Assembly (NCBI RefSeq): GCF_033115175.1
Contig: NC_084827.1
Location: 150,839,701-150,903,700 of the forward strand
Length of the DNA: 64,000 nt
Direction: 5' to 3'
From: Lepus europaeus
Lineage: Eukaryota > Chordata > Mammalia > Lagomorpha > Leporidae
Shown: piece by piece, positions 34,188 to 45,780 of the stretch
Layout: every line of letters begins with the position of its first letter
Position numbering within the stretch: the first letter of the stretch is position 1
The notes under the pieces: model-generated
What the model was told of the DNA's origin: nothing
Databases searched by the model: none
The model's input: only the letters and a program-made list of their open reading frames with translations
Program-made: the position numbers and the translations under genes

Positions 34188-36530
34188 AAGAAGGACACCA
34201 TCTTTTCTGATACAGGAGGGAAGGAGTTAAGATGAAAATGGACTTTTAATTCAGGGCTAGATTTCCTCGGATCAGTCAGAGGCTGTGTCATCTGCTGAGA
34301 GATGAGGACAAATGCAGAGGGCATCTAAAGAGAGCCATTTTAATTTGATCATCCTTGTGGGGAATTGTGTTGGAGCTGATTGGACACCTGTGAAAAGATG
34401 GCTGAATGGTGCCAAGGCCTACTGAAGTTGAAGACCATGAATTTGAGGTGACAAAGCCTTCTCTGACCCCTGACCCCCTAGGTCTGATTTAGGAGCCCTC
34501 TTCCATTACACTTTGTGTCTCCACTATGATAATACTCACTACACTGCAATATTATTGTTGAACTCCACTCTCTCTGTCACAATCAGTCTTCACGCTCTGA
34601 GAAGAAAGATAGCTTGGCTCTTATTTACTATTTTTTCCTCTGAATCTAAAACAGTTTCCTGTATCAATTCTATGGCATATTAGGTACCCAATAATGACTG
34701 AATAAGCATCAGCAATGTGCCGGTTGCGAGATTCTCCCTTATTTCTCAGACATCAGGGTAGAGAAGTGAGTGAGCCAGGTGGTATAACAGATCCAAAATG
34801 ATTAGAAGGAATGCAGGATGGAGTAGATGGAGGTGAAGATGCTAAGGGTACTTGTCAGACCTTGTAAACACAACACTCCGTGAGGATGAGGTTGAATAGG
34901 AGTTGAGAAATGGCACACATCCCAGGAGAAGATCCACGGTGAGACCAGGGAGTGAAGTGCAAATAGGAAGCAGTAGGTTAAATGTGACCTTGGTGGTCCA
35001 AATATCTCCTGGGATTTAACTTCTTCTAAGTGAATTCCTCAGGATCCATTGGGGACTCTTCTATCATCAAGGCCACAAAAGAGGAAAGCATTTAAACAAC
35101 AAATAGCTTATATCTGAAACATAAATTTGGAACAGAAGGAAATAAGTGTTAGAATGTGACTGTTAAACCATAATATTGATGAAAAAAATTTACAGATAAT
35201 TTTTATATAAACTAGTTGAAATGACACTTGAACAATCATCAGGTTAATCTTTGAACCTTTAAGTTTTGGTCACTATTATTGTTCTCATTTTGAAAGCAAG
35301 GATCATATACTCGTCATCCGTGTCAGTCCTAAGCCTAAAACATGGGGATACAGTCCAGCAGGTTGGAATGAACCTGAAAAAGTACTAAACTCTGAAACTC
35401 ATTATTTTAGTAATAATTGGAACCTATTTCTACTGAAATCTCAATCAGTTAAACTTGTTTTAATAATCTTTATTTTTGATACTGAAGATTTCTCTTTTTT
35501 TTCATTTCACAAATGTTCTGTTTAGATAATACTAGACAGGGTAACAAGAGAAAATTTGTACAGATTTGATAACTTCATAAGCAAGGAACACTCCCGGGCA
35601 AGAAGACTGCATTAAGAACTAATTTCTATTTCTATGGGGATAATTAAACTTCGTACCACTTTAATAAATAGGTGCTGAGCATCTATTCTGTGGAAAGACA
35701 CTGAACAAAGTGAAAAATGTATACTGTTCCTCTTTCTAGAAAATAAGACTGACAAAAATAATTACAAAAGGAAACAGAATTGTGGAGAGCCAGAAGGAAC
35801 ATACAAAGGCAATGGAAATTTAGCAGCAAGAAAGAATCTGATCTCTGTGATACAAGAAGGACCTTTTGCAATCACACTATAAATAAACCACCTTAATAAA
35901 TTGCATATTATTAATGTTTTATATTATTAAATGGTAAATTTGTAATAATAGTATTACATTATAGGAAGAAAAAATAGCTAATAGAAGCCATAGCAACTCC
36001 AGAGACCACAGCCAATGCATTACATGAAAATAATACCGGGAAATCAAGAAGCAACAAAACAGTTGAGAAAAAGGAATTATTAAATGGTAGAGGTAATCAA
36101 AATTGATTACTAACATAGAGAAAAAGAACTTAAATCACATGTGTTCTCCAAAGACAGCTAAGAGACTGTATTCTTTATTCCCTAGAATTGCAGATCCATT
36201 ATCTTAGCACAGAGTTTTAAAAAAAAGGCAACACACAGATCTTCAGGTTAGATCCTCAGCTTCAACACCTTTAAAGTAATTACTGTACATTCTAAATCTT
36301 TGGTACTTGAAATACATTTTTTCCTGCAATTGCAAAGTGACTGTTGATATAATTATATGCTAAATATTTTATCTTAATAAGAAATTAGAGGGGGATCTGT
36401 GAAAGATTTGATATTTGGAAATGAAGGTCTAAAAATACCTGTGACCTTGGTGACCAAAGCCTGAAATATCGAATGCCCATTGGATCTTCTAAAATAAATG
36501 AAGACTGCATTGATATTTGAAGTTTCCCAT
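34188..36530. other. unique DNA
   Basis: About 2.3 kb without a recognised gene. Short MIR-like phrasing near 34650-34710. AT-rich at 35880-36120. Confidence 0.45.
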
Positions 36531-36534
36531 ATTC

Positions 36535-36819
36535 TTTTTTTTTTTTTTTTGACAGGCAGAGTGGACAGTGAGAGAGAGAGACAGAGAGAAAGGTCTTCCT
36601 TTGCTGTTGGTTCACCCTCCAATGGCCGCTGCAGCTGGCGCACTGCGCTGATCCGAAGGCAGGAGCCAGGTGCTTCTCCTGGTCTCCCATGTGGGTGCAG
36701 AGCCCAAGGACTTGGGCCATCCTCCACTGCACTCCTGGGCCACAGCAGAGAGCTGGCCTGGAAGAGGAGCAACCGGGACAGAATCCGGTGCCCCAACCGG
36801 GACTAGAACCCGGGGTGCC
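36535..36819 (-). mobile_element. CSINE, younger type, head missing
   Basis: Inverted: T-run, GACAGGCAGAGTGGACAGTG, to AGAACCCGGGGTGCC. The last 40 or so bases of the tRNA-like head are absent, as expected for 5' truncation at insertion. Confidence 0.92.
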
Positions 36820-36934
36820 AATCACAGCTTCCAAAAGAAGAAATCTTGGAAGCTCCTGGAACATCCATCTGGAAATGATAGATAAATCATCTAAGCTAAT
36901 TTTCAAAATTAAACTATAAAAAAGAGTATGGACT

Positions 36935-37100
36935 TCAACAAAGACGAGGCTGGTTCAAATCCTTGCTTTCAGTGGGGCAAATAATTTTGTCCTTCCTAAC
37001 TTTAGTTTGCTCATAGAGAGAACAGGATAAAACTTACTGCCATTCAGGACTTGTAGAAAATTTAAATGAGTGTTAAATATGCAGGAACATAAGGAACACA
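36935..37100 (+). mobile_element. MIR, diverged
   Basis: GGTTCAAATCCTTGCT, CTTTAGTTTGCTCATAGAGA and ATTTAAATGAGTGTTAAATA follow the MIR order (B box, core, 3' part). A tRNA-derived SINE shared by all mammals. Confidence 0.6.
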
Positions 37101-38140
37101 CATTGGAACATTAAAGACACTTCTTTCTGCTTCATTGAGTTGAATGAGCTGCTTGGTGCATTTTCCTCCTCTTTTGCAGCTTGGACAACTTGTTGATAAA
37201 ATAACACCTTTATAAGCAACATTTTAGGCTTGACTGTTATACCAATGAAACTTGTACAAACAACACTAGAGTCTGAGCTACCCTAGATAAAAGTTGGATT
37301 TTCATTTCACTTTGACTGCAGGTATTTGAAGATCCCATTAGCTGAATTAATCTCACTGAGATTTCTACCCGAGACTTCTTACATGGTTTCATCTAACTCT
37401 TCTGTCTTTTCTCCCCAAAATCTATTGAAGGATCATAAAAATATTGAGTGTTGTTAGAAAAAACTGTGAGAGCTTGTGAAATGGACCACAAATATTATAG
37501 GGCAACTACTGTGAAAAATGTAGACATTGTCCAGAGCACCATTTATGGCTGTCTCTGTTTTCCATCATCTTTGATGTATTATGCAACTTTGCACATTGTA
37601 GAAAATAAATAATCACATAAATTACTCTTTTCCATGGAAACAGATGAATAGTGGTTAGTAGAATGCAAAGGACTGATTTTGCATTTATTTGTAAAGTCAG
37701 TTCATCCATTAATTGTTGCATATGTGTGTGTTTATTTAAATCTTTGAACCAGGTGTAACAACTTACTGACTTTCTATTAGTTGATGCATTAAATAATCTC
37801 CATGAACCATGTTCATTTTATGAGAATCTTGGTTCACTTTTTTTTAAAAGACTCTTAAAAATGTTTAGTTTAGAATATCCTTAGCAATGGGCTGGAGGCA
37901 TGAGTGATATGCTAATTGGACATACATGAAACAGCCACAAACTACACATAAAACAGGGGGCCAGTAAGTAGATTTTATGGCGGAAATTGCTGGTTACTAT
38001 TGGATTTAAGAGAACAAAACAGAGGTGGGGTAATCAAAACAGTTTTTAGGGGAAGTTATGATTTCATAGCTAGGAATTCAGAAACCCTTGAAGGGTTAAG
38101 ATGGCCCTTGCATTGGGGTAAAAGGAGGATACAAGTTGAA
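37101..38140. other. unique DNA
   Basis: No gene or nameable repeat. T-run near 37845. Confidence 0.45.
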
Positions 38141-38144
38141 AGAT

Positions 38145-38910
38145 GCCTCCACTATGGTTTGAATATGGGTTGTTCCCACTGGATATCATATTGATTCTTG
38201 GTTTCAGTACAATAATGATGTGAGGTGAGGCCTTGTGAGAGATGTTTGGGTCATGGTGGATGAGCCTTTATTAATAAATTAATAATGCCTTGCAGAAATG
38301 AGTTTTCATTCTTGGAGGTCTGCATTAGTGACTGTGAGAGGGGGTTGTTATAATGCATGGTTACCTCTTTGGCCCTTGCCTCTTCTGCCACGCCTATATG
38401 CCTTTCTATTTCCTACCATGACTTGAAGCTGTTTAAGAGCATCTTCAGAAGCTGAGCAGATGTTAGTGCTCTCCTAAACTTCAGAAATGGTTGCCAAAAT
38501 AAATTTAAAAAAATAGGGGCCAGCACTGTGGCACAGTGGGTTAACACCCTTGCCTGAAGAGCCGGCATCCCATCTGGGCACCAGTTCGAGACCAGGTGCT
38601 CTACTTCCAATCCAGCTCTCTGCTATGGCCTGGGAAAGCAGTAGAAGATGGCCGAAGTCCTTGGGCCCCTGCACCCACACAGGAGACCTGGAAGAAGCTC
38701 CTGGCTCCTGGCTTTGGATCGACACAGCTCCGGCCATTGCAGCCCATTGGAGAGTGAACCACTAGATAGAAGACCTCTCTCTCTCTCTCTGCTTCTCTCT
38801 CTCTCTCTCTCTGTGTAACTCTGACTTTCAAATAAATAAAATAAATCTTTTAAAAAATAAAAATAAATTATCCAGTCTCCAATATTCTTTTGTTGCAGCA
38901 GAATATCCCC
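38145..38910 (+). mobile_element. MaLR-type LTR, split by a CSINE
   Basis: CTATGGTTTGAATATGGGTT, GTGAGGCCTTGTGAGAGATG, TTGGGTCATGGTGGATGAGC, AAATAAAT, then after the CSINE TTATCCAGTCTCCAATATTC and TTGTTGCAGCAGAA, which is the MST/THE1-type LTR pattern. Solo LTR. Confidence 0.75.
38516..38859 (+). mobile_element. CSINE inside LTR
   Basis: Sense C-repeat with head GGGGCCAGCACTGTGGCACA and a (CT)n tract at 38778-38812. AAAATAAATT repeats at 38496-38505 and 38860-38869 as TSD. Confidence 0.93.
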
Positions 38911-38944
38911 CAACCACATTCACAACATAGCAGGAAATGGGTTT

Positions 38945-39112
38945 CAGAGGTTCTGAAACCTGGCTGCTCATTGGAATCACCTGTGGAAATATACAAGTGT
39001 TGATTCCACGAACCATAGCCAGAAAATCTTAGATAAATGGTCTGTGGAAGGAAGTGACTGGAAAGCTCCCTGGATAATTCTTAAATGAAATCAAGTTAGT
39101 GAACCACTGGGC
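38945..39112 (+). mobile_element. MER5A-like hAT relic
   Basis: CAGAGGTTCTGAAACCTGGC, CATTGGAATCACCTGTGG and AGTTAGTGAACCACTGG are the sense MER5A ends and core. Confidence 0.6.
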
Positions 39113-39854
39113 TACACAACTATGTGTGTGCTGATTGAAATTAACCCTCTCAGTAACACTACGAGATGTATTTTCACTTCTATGTAAGAGAGAAGACATA
39201 TAGGATTGGTCTTTCTTTGCCTGGCTTATTTCATTTAGTGTAATGATTCCCATTCCACCCATTTTGTTGTAAATCTCAGGACTTCATTATTTTTTATGAC
39301 TTTTCTCCATTGTACATATATAGCACATCTTCTTTATCTAGTCATCAGTTTATGTACATCTAGGTTAATTCCAGCTTGGCTATTGTGTATTGGGGCTGTA
39401 ATAAACATGGCAGTGCAAGTATCTGTTTCATATTCTGATTTCATTTCCTTTGGATATATTTCCAGCAATGGGATATTTGAGTCACACAGTAGATTTATTT
39501 TTAGTTTCTGAGGAATCCTCATACTGTTTTTCGTAATGGGTATACTAATTTGCATTCATACCAACAGCATATTAGTGTTCCCTTTCCTTACATCATCACC
39601 AGCATTTGTTGTTTTTTGACTTTTAGATAAATAGCCATTCTAACGGGAGTGAGATGATACTTCATTGTGGTTTTTATTTGCATTTCCCTGAAGGCTAGCA
39701 ATTCTGAGCACTTTATCATGTGTCTGTTGGCCATTCATATTCCTTCTTTTGAAAAATATGTATTCATATCTTGCCTATTTCTTAAGTAGGTATTTTTGTT
39801 TTGTCATTGAATTTCTTCAGTTCCTTATATATCCTGGATATTAACTTTTTAAAA

Positions 39855-40500
39855 AAATTTTATTTTAAGGCCGGCGCTGTGGCTCAACAGGCTAATCCTC
39901 CGCCTTGCCTCACCAGCACACCAGGTTCTAGTCCCGGTCGGGGTGCCGGATTCTGTCCCGGTTGCCCCTCTTCCTGTCCAGCTATCTGCTATGGCCCGGG
40001 AGTGCAGTGGAGGATGGCCCAAGTGCTTGGGCCCTGCACCCCATGGGAGACCAGGAGAAGCACCTGGCTCCTGCCTTCGGATCAGCGCAGTGCGCCAGCC
40101 ACAGCGCACCGGCCGTGGTGGCCATTGGAGGGTGAACCAACGGCAAAGGAAGACCTTTCTCTCTGTCTCTCTCTCTCACTGTCCACTCTGCCTGTCAAAA
40201 AAAAAATTATTTTAGAGGTAGACTAACAGACAGAGAGAGGAAGAGACAGAACTTTAGTCTGCTGTTTCATTCCCCTAAATGGACACAATGGCCAGAGCTG
40301 GGCTGATCTAAAGCCAGGAGCTTCCTCTGGGTCTCCAACAAGAGTGCAAGGGCCTAAGCACTTGGGCTGTCTTCCACTGCTTTCCCAGGCCATAAGCAGA
40401 CAGCTGGATCAGAAGAGGAGCAATTGAGACATGAACCGGTGGCTATCTGGGACGCCAGTGCCTCAGGTGGAGGCTCAGCCTATTTCGCCACAATACCCTA
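39855..40500 (-). mobile_element. CSINE split by a second CSINE
   Basis: Inverted C-repeat whose tail (39855-39868) is separated from its body and head (40206-40500: CAGACAGAGAGAGGAAGAGA, CTTCCACTGCTTTCCCAGG, CGCCACAATACCC) by a sense CSINE. Confidence 0.85.
39869..40205 (+). mobile_element. CSINE, younger type, nested
   Basis: Sense: GGCCGGCGCTGTGGCTCAAC head to CACTCTGCCTGTC and an A-run. TTATTTTA at 39860-39867 and 40207-40214 is the visible TSD. Confidence 0.94.
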
Positions 40501-40525
40501 ATTCTTTAGAAAATGGAAAGTTTCC

Positions 40526-41065
40526 TGAAAGATCTCTGTGAGTGAGATCCCAGTGGAAAGAATGGGCCATCCAAGAAGGAGATACCTTTCTCTGAAGGGA
40601 GGAGAGAACGTCCACTTTTACTATGGCCTTGTCTAAATAAGATTGGAGGTAGCAAACTCAAGAGGCTTCCATAGCCTTGGCAGCTCATGACAAGAGCCTT
40701 GGGTGATTACTGACACCATAAACAAGAGTGTCAATTGTTAAATCAACAACAGGAGCCACTGTGCACTTACTCCCCATGTAGGATCTCTGTTGTACTATGT
40801 GAATTAACGGCATAACTAGTACTCAAACAGTATTTTACACTTTGTGTTTCTGTGTGGGTGTAAACTGTTGAAATCTTATTATATACTAAATTGATCTTCT
40901 GTATATAAAGATAATTGAAAATGAATCTTAATGAAGAATGGGATGGGAGAGAGAGCAGGAGATGGCATGGTTGCAGGTGGGAGAGTGGTTATGGGGGGAA
41001 AAAGCTGCTATACTCCAAAAGTTGTACTTTGGAAACTTATATCTATTAAAAAAAAGTTTAAAAAA
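40526..41065 (+). mobile_element. rabbit-type L1 3' end, sense (single-unit 3' UTR)
   Basis: TCTCTGTGAGTGAGATCCCA through the 3' UTR, G-rich tract (40940-41000) and TTGTACTTTGGAAACTTATA before the A-run. Only one copy of the unit that is doubled in the 10631 element. TSD GAAAATGGAAAGTTTCC at 40509-40525 and GGAAGATGGAGAGTTTCC at 41066-41083. Confidence 0.9.
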
Positions 41066-41890
41066 GGAAGATGGAGAGTTTCCAAATATTTTCTCTCATT
41101 CTGTTGATTTCCTCTTCACTCTGTTAATTACAGAAGCTTCTTTGCCTCTGTAATATTCCCATTTATCTATTTTTGCTTTTAGGGTCTTATTTTAAAAGCC
41201 TTTACCTACGCCACTGTCTTAGAGTGTTCCCCTATGTTTTTCTCTATGAAGCTATGAAGTAGCTTCATAGTTTCATGTCTTACATTGAGATCTGCAATCC
41301 ATTTTTAATAGATTTTTGTGTAGGATGTAAGGTAGAGATCTTGCTTCAAACTTCTGTATAAAGAAATCCAATTTTCTCAACATCATGTATTGAAAAGGTT
41401 GCTTTTTCTCCGCATATTGAAGGGAATTATTTTAGAACATATGTCAAAGATCAGTTGATAAGAGATGTGTGAATTTAATTCTGTGGTTTCAATTCTGCTC
41501 CTTTGGACTATGTGTCTATTTTTTATGCCATTACCATGCTGTTTTAGTTAAAACATTCTTATAATATGTCTTGAAATCTTTTCTTATATGCCCCCAGTTG
41601 CTTTTATTGTTCCACTTTGCTTTAGCTATTCAGGGTCTTTTGTGCTTCCATATAATTTTTTCTATTTCTGTGAATAATGTCATTAGTATTTTCATAGAGA
41701 TTGCTTTGAATCCATAAGTGTCTTTGATAACATTAATTCTTCCAATCCATGAAAATAGAAGCTTTTTCCATTTTTTGTGTACCTTCTTCTATTTCTTTCA
41801 TTAGTGTTTTCAGTTTTCAAGGAAGAGTTCTTTAGATTCTTGGTTAAATTTATTCCAAGGCATTTAAATTTGGGGGCATTGTAGAAATGT

Positions 41891-42245
41891 CTTAGTCTGT
41901 TTTGGCTACTGTAACAAAATACTTTAAACTAGGGAATTTATAAACAATAGAAATTTATTGCTCACAATTCTGGAGGCTGTGAAATCCAGGATCAGGGCAC
42001 CAGAAAACCATATGTATGGATAAAGCTCACTGCCCAATAGATAAATGCATTTCTGCTCTGTCCTCACATGAGAAAGAGGTGAGTAGCTCCCCCAGCCTCT
42101 TTTTGTAAGGGCATTATCTCAATCAGGAAGACTCTGCACTTGTGACCTAACTACATCTTTGATGACTCCTTTCCCAATATCACTGCTCTAGGGATTAAAT
42201 TTCAGTATAAGAATTTCAGGAGGACAGACACACTCAGAAAATAGC
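41891..42245 (-). mobile_element. MaLR-type LTR, antisense
   Basis: TCTTAGTCTGTTTTGGCTAC, AGAAATTTATTGCTCACAAT, TCTGGAGGCTGTGAAATCC and CTGTCCTCACATGAGAAAG are the reverse complement of the MLT1/MST LTR seen at 17725. Solo LTR. Confidence 0.75.
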
Positions 42246-42283
42246 AGATATGACCAATAAGACTCTCCCTGTGACTAACTTTC

Positions 42284-42446
42284 TTTTTTTTAACTTTTAT
42301 TTAATGAATATAAATTTCCAGTGTACAGCTTATGGATTACAATGGCTTCCCCCTCCCATAACTTCCCTCCCACCCGCAACCCTCCCCTCTCCCACTCCCT
42401 CTCCCCTTCCATTTGCATCAAGATTCATTTTCAATTCTCTTTATAT
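42284..42446 (-). mobile_element. very short rabbit-type L1 3' end, antisense
   Basis: T-run, TTTATTTAATGAATATAAAT, the C-rich tract (42345-42412) and TTTTCAATTCTCTTTATATA. Only about 163 bases were inserted. TSD ACTAACTTTC exact at 42274-42283 and 42447-42456. Confidence 0.93.
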
Positions 42447-42532
42447 ACTAACTTTCATTTTCTATATTTGGTGTCAATAATTTGATCCTACTCCACAAAG
42501 ATTGCTTTATGCAGCTTTAAGAACTGTGTTGG

Positions 42533-43220
42533 CAGTAGACTCATAGAATGACAAATGCCCTAAATAGCACTCTGGCCTCAGAATCAGCCCTTAAGGCATT
42601 CTGGTCTGGATGAAAAGCCTATGAGAGTATTTCAGGAATGGAAAGCCAAGACTGTGGCAAAAATGATCTACATGAAGGATCTATGTGAGTGAGATCTCAG
42701 TGGAAAGAAAGGGCCATCAAAGAAGGATGTACTTTCTCTGAAGGGAGGAGAGAACTTCCACTTTGCCTACAGCCCTAAGTACTGACAGAGTTTGTGGACT
42801 AAAAAGGCTTCCATAGCCTTGGCAGCTCATGACAAGAGCCTCAGGTGATCACTGAAGTCATAAATAAGAGTGTCAATTGTTAAATCAACAATGGAAGTTA
42901 CTGTGTACTTGCTCCCCATGTAGGACCTCTGTCCTTAATAAGGTGTACTATGAGAACTAGCAGTAAAACTTATCTTCAAACAATACTTTATACTTTGTGT
43001 ATCTGTGTGGGTACAAACTGTTGAAATCTTTACTTAGTATGGAGTTGATCTTCTGTATATAAAGATAATTAAAATGAATCTTAATGAAGAATGGGATGGG
43101 AGAGGGAATAGGAGGTGGGATGGTTTGGGGCTGGGAGGGAGGGTATGGGGGGAAGAACAGCTATATTCCAAAAGCTGTACCTATGAAATTTATATTCATT
43201 AAATAAAAGCTTTCTAAAAA
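42533..43220 (+). mobile_element. rabbit-type L1 3' end, sense (single-unit 3' UTR)
   Basis: GAATCAGCCCTTAAGGCATT through AAAGCCTATGAGAGTATTTC, single-unit 3' UTR, G-rich tract (43090-43150), AATAAA and A-run. TSD AAGAACTGTGTTGG at 42519-42532 and AAGAACTTTGTTGG at 43221-43234. Confidence 0.93.
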
Positions 43221-43234
43221 AAGAACTTTGTTGG

Positions 43235-44040
43235 ACACAATAATAATTCTATAAACTTACTTTATAACAGTATTAATGATTTTAAACTTGAAAGAGTTCC
43301 CAGCAGAGTAATATGGTATCCTTCTAGTGAGTGAAGGAAATGCTAATAGGGCACAGGAAAACTGGAGTGAAGATGTCTGTTCTCCATTGACATTATTTTT
43401 GGGAATGGAAGTAAGAAGTAGGAATCTTGTAAAATCTGGGTAGTCTCAGTGTGCAAGTGTAGAACTGAGCTTTCTGAATATACTTGGGTTTATTCAACAG
43501 CATAATTTTAGTAGCAATTATTTTTCTGTGTGTAAAAGTAATTCTCAATTTATGAAATAAAGTGTCTCATTTCTGTTCTTAAAAATTATTTTAGAGATAC
43601 AGTGTTAGTTCACAGGAGTAAGAATATATGATTTGCACTAGATTATGGATACAAAAATCAATTATGCTAGAAAATGTTGTTATGCTATAAACAAAGAATT
43701 AGGATTATGTGTATATTATATACAGTTGATTTTAGTATCTAAGATATAGTTCATTTTACACAGATGCTGCATTTTAGAAATTTGTTTTTCCAATATGTAT
43801 AAGGCTGAGAGACTCCCCTTTAGGAAAAGTCTCTCATGAAGTTTGCATCTAGATCTTTCATTATAAAAGAGAAAACAGTTCCACATCTTTCTGTGTGGGG
43901 AGTTTGGATTTTCTCTTACCGCATTGTGTGGTCTCATGTTAGAATAACCTTGGATAGAACTATAATCTAGTTTCAGATCACTGTTATTAGTGTCAATGAT
44001 AATTACACTACACATTCTGATGATTTTATAGTTTTCAGTA
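43235..44040. other. unique DNA
   Basis: No gene or repeat recognised. A minus-strand frame of 111 codons (43716-44051) lacks any known motif. Confidence 0.45.
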
Positions 44041-44044
44041 AGCT

Positions 44045-44112
44045 TCCCCATACATTATTTCATTTGATATGCTCCACAACCCTGAGTAGGAGGCAAAACA
44101 GGTATAATTCAA

Positions 44113-44162
<50 letters not shown>

Positions 44163-44330
44163 TCCTTCCTTCCTCCCACCCCCCCCTTCTTTCCTTCCAT
44201 CTCCCTCCTCACCCCTCAGGGGAAGACAGGTGAGGTTTGCCAAAAATCACATGGTTGATAAATGGTGGAAACAGAATTAGAACACAAGGCTTCTGATTTG
44301 TAAATCATTGCTCTGCATTTGGTCCATCTA
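44045..44330 (-). mobile_element. MIR, antisense, interrupted by a CT microsatellite
   Basis: TTATTTCATTTGATATGCTC, CACAACCCTGAGTAGGAGG and, after the CT run, TCACATGGTTGATAAATGGT and GAACACAAGGCTTCTGATTT follow antisense MIR. Confidence 0.55.
44117..44163. repeat. (CT)n microsatellite
   Basis: About 21 CT units, followed by imperfect CTTT/CCTT and a C-run up to about 44187. Confidence 0.97.
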
Positions 44331-45645
44331 ATATTGTGCTGAAATCCTGACAATGCATGTAATTATCTGTAATGACCTTGATGAATATAGTCAATAGAAA
44401 CTAGAAGGCATAGGGCAATGAACCTGGGGCAAAATCCAGAAAAGGAAAAGGTACTGGTCCTAATTGGATTGCTCTCCATTTCAGCATCTGAGCAGATGAT
44501 GGAAGCAGAGAACCATAATTACAATAATCTTTAGCAGTTTTCCAGGGTGATGATTTAGGGTCACGGAGTACAAATGTTCTCTTTGAAAACCTGTTGGTGG
44601 CTGATATTGAATGAAATATTGTCCAACTGGGAAAGAGACAAAAGGCATCCAGTGGCTGATTCCCAAGCTGCTTACCCCTACCATACATGAATTCTATCCC
44701 TACATAATGTCCAGGCAGGTTGGTGGGGTTTCTCTAGGAAATCTAAACTCATCTCTGGGATCTCCCTCATCTGCTGGACTTCACAAAGCCATGCTTGACA
44801 CAGAGAGAATGCCTATCTTCCCTGCTCCTCTGGTTGCCACTGATAATCCAAATGAAAGCTACTTTAGCAAAAGGAAAGGAGCAGAGTTTATCATCTTCAC
44901 AAGAAGGTTGAGGGCTCTGCCTCTGCAGCTCAGTACTGTGAACACATAAGTTAAGACAAGCAAGCAGTGAGGTGAAAAAAAATATTTTAGAAAAAGCCAA
45001 CTAGTTTGGTATGTTATTTAGTGAACATGAGAATTTCTGGCTGAGTTTTGGAAGCCTGCTAAGACGTGGCCATGTGTAATTATCCCTGTTATTTCCAAAC
45101 TTCAATTTTGTTTCTGTGTCTAATTATCCACAAAAATCCAGAAAGATCCTCATGACTCAAGACCAGCTTTATTCATATTTTGTTTGTCCTCAAGTCTGGT
45201 TATTACATTGGCTGGATCATCTGAGAAGCAGATATATAGATAATGTTAGAAGTGGAAAAGATCGGGGGCGGGGGGCTTATCCTAAGAAAAGATAATGAAG
45301 AGAGGAAGGAGGAGAACGTAAGGAGAGCCTTTAGTTGATGATGCAGGTTAGACACATGTGAAAAGAGAGGGGGAAGAAAAACTTTGGGTAGGTAGGACCA
45401 CAGGCTGTGGTGCAGCTCCAAGAAGATTGCTCCTAGAGCCCTTCTACCATTTTGTGCTCAGTCATTGGTTGGTAAATTTCCAGATTTTACATGGTCTCAG
45501 CTTGAATCCTGAGTCAGATCCTGAAGGCACCCACAAGATATTGGCAGCAGTTTCTCTTTTGAAGGTAGATCTGAGTTGTACACTTCCACAGTTGCCAGAC
45601 TTGGGCAAAAGGAGGCAGATGGTCACAGCAAGCTAAGCACCTACC
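44331..45645. other. unique DNA
   Basis: No gene recognised. Overlapping frames near 44401-44949 (up to 112 codons) have no known domain. A short G-run lies at 45265-45277. Confidence 0.45.
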
Positions 45646-45647
45646 CA

Positions 45648-45780
45648 TATGAGAGCTCTTCCAAAAAATTTCATGGAAAATACAATTAAAAGTCAAGTTT
45701 ATTTTGGTGCAGAAGTATTTTGAATTCAACCATAGATTTTTCATACTGTGTATTTCCCAAGAACTTTTTTCATGACTCCT
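45648..45780 (-). mobile_element. small mariner-like MITE, copy 3
   Basis: Inverted relative of the elements at 24107 and 33634: TTCATGGAAAATACAATTAA, AAGTTTATTTTGGTGCAGAA, CATACTGTGTATTTCCCAAG. About 130 bases. Confidence 0.65.

Larger units (their letters stand above)
39180..41890 (-). mobile_element. old L1 (L1MA-like), antisense, with three insertions
   Basis: 39180-39854 (GCTGTAATAAACATGGCAGT, GGATATATTTCCAGCAATGG), 40501-40525 and 41084-41890 (ATTTTCTCTCATTCTGTTGA, TCCTTTGGACTATGTGTCTA, CAATCCATGAAAATAGAAGC) are consecutive antisense L1 parts. Two nested CSINEs and a rabbit L1 tail interrupt it. No coding capacity. Confidence 0.83.

Noticed and set aside
44117..44187. CT-rich tract as a splice polypyrimidine tract
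   Set aside because: A microsatellite inside a MIR; no exon follows.
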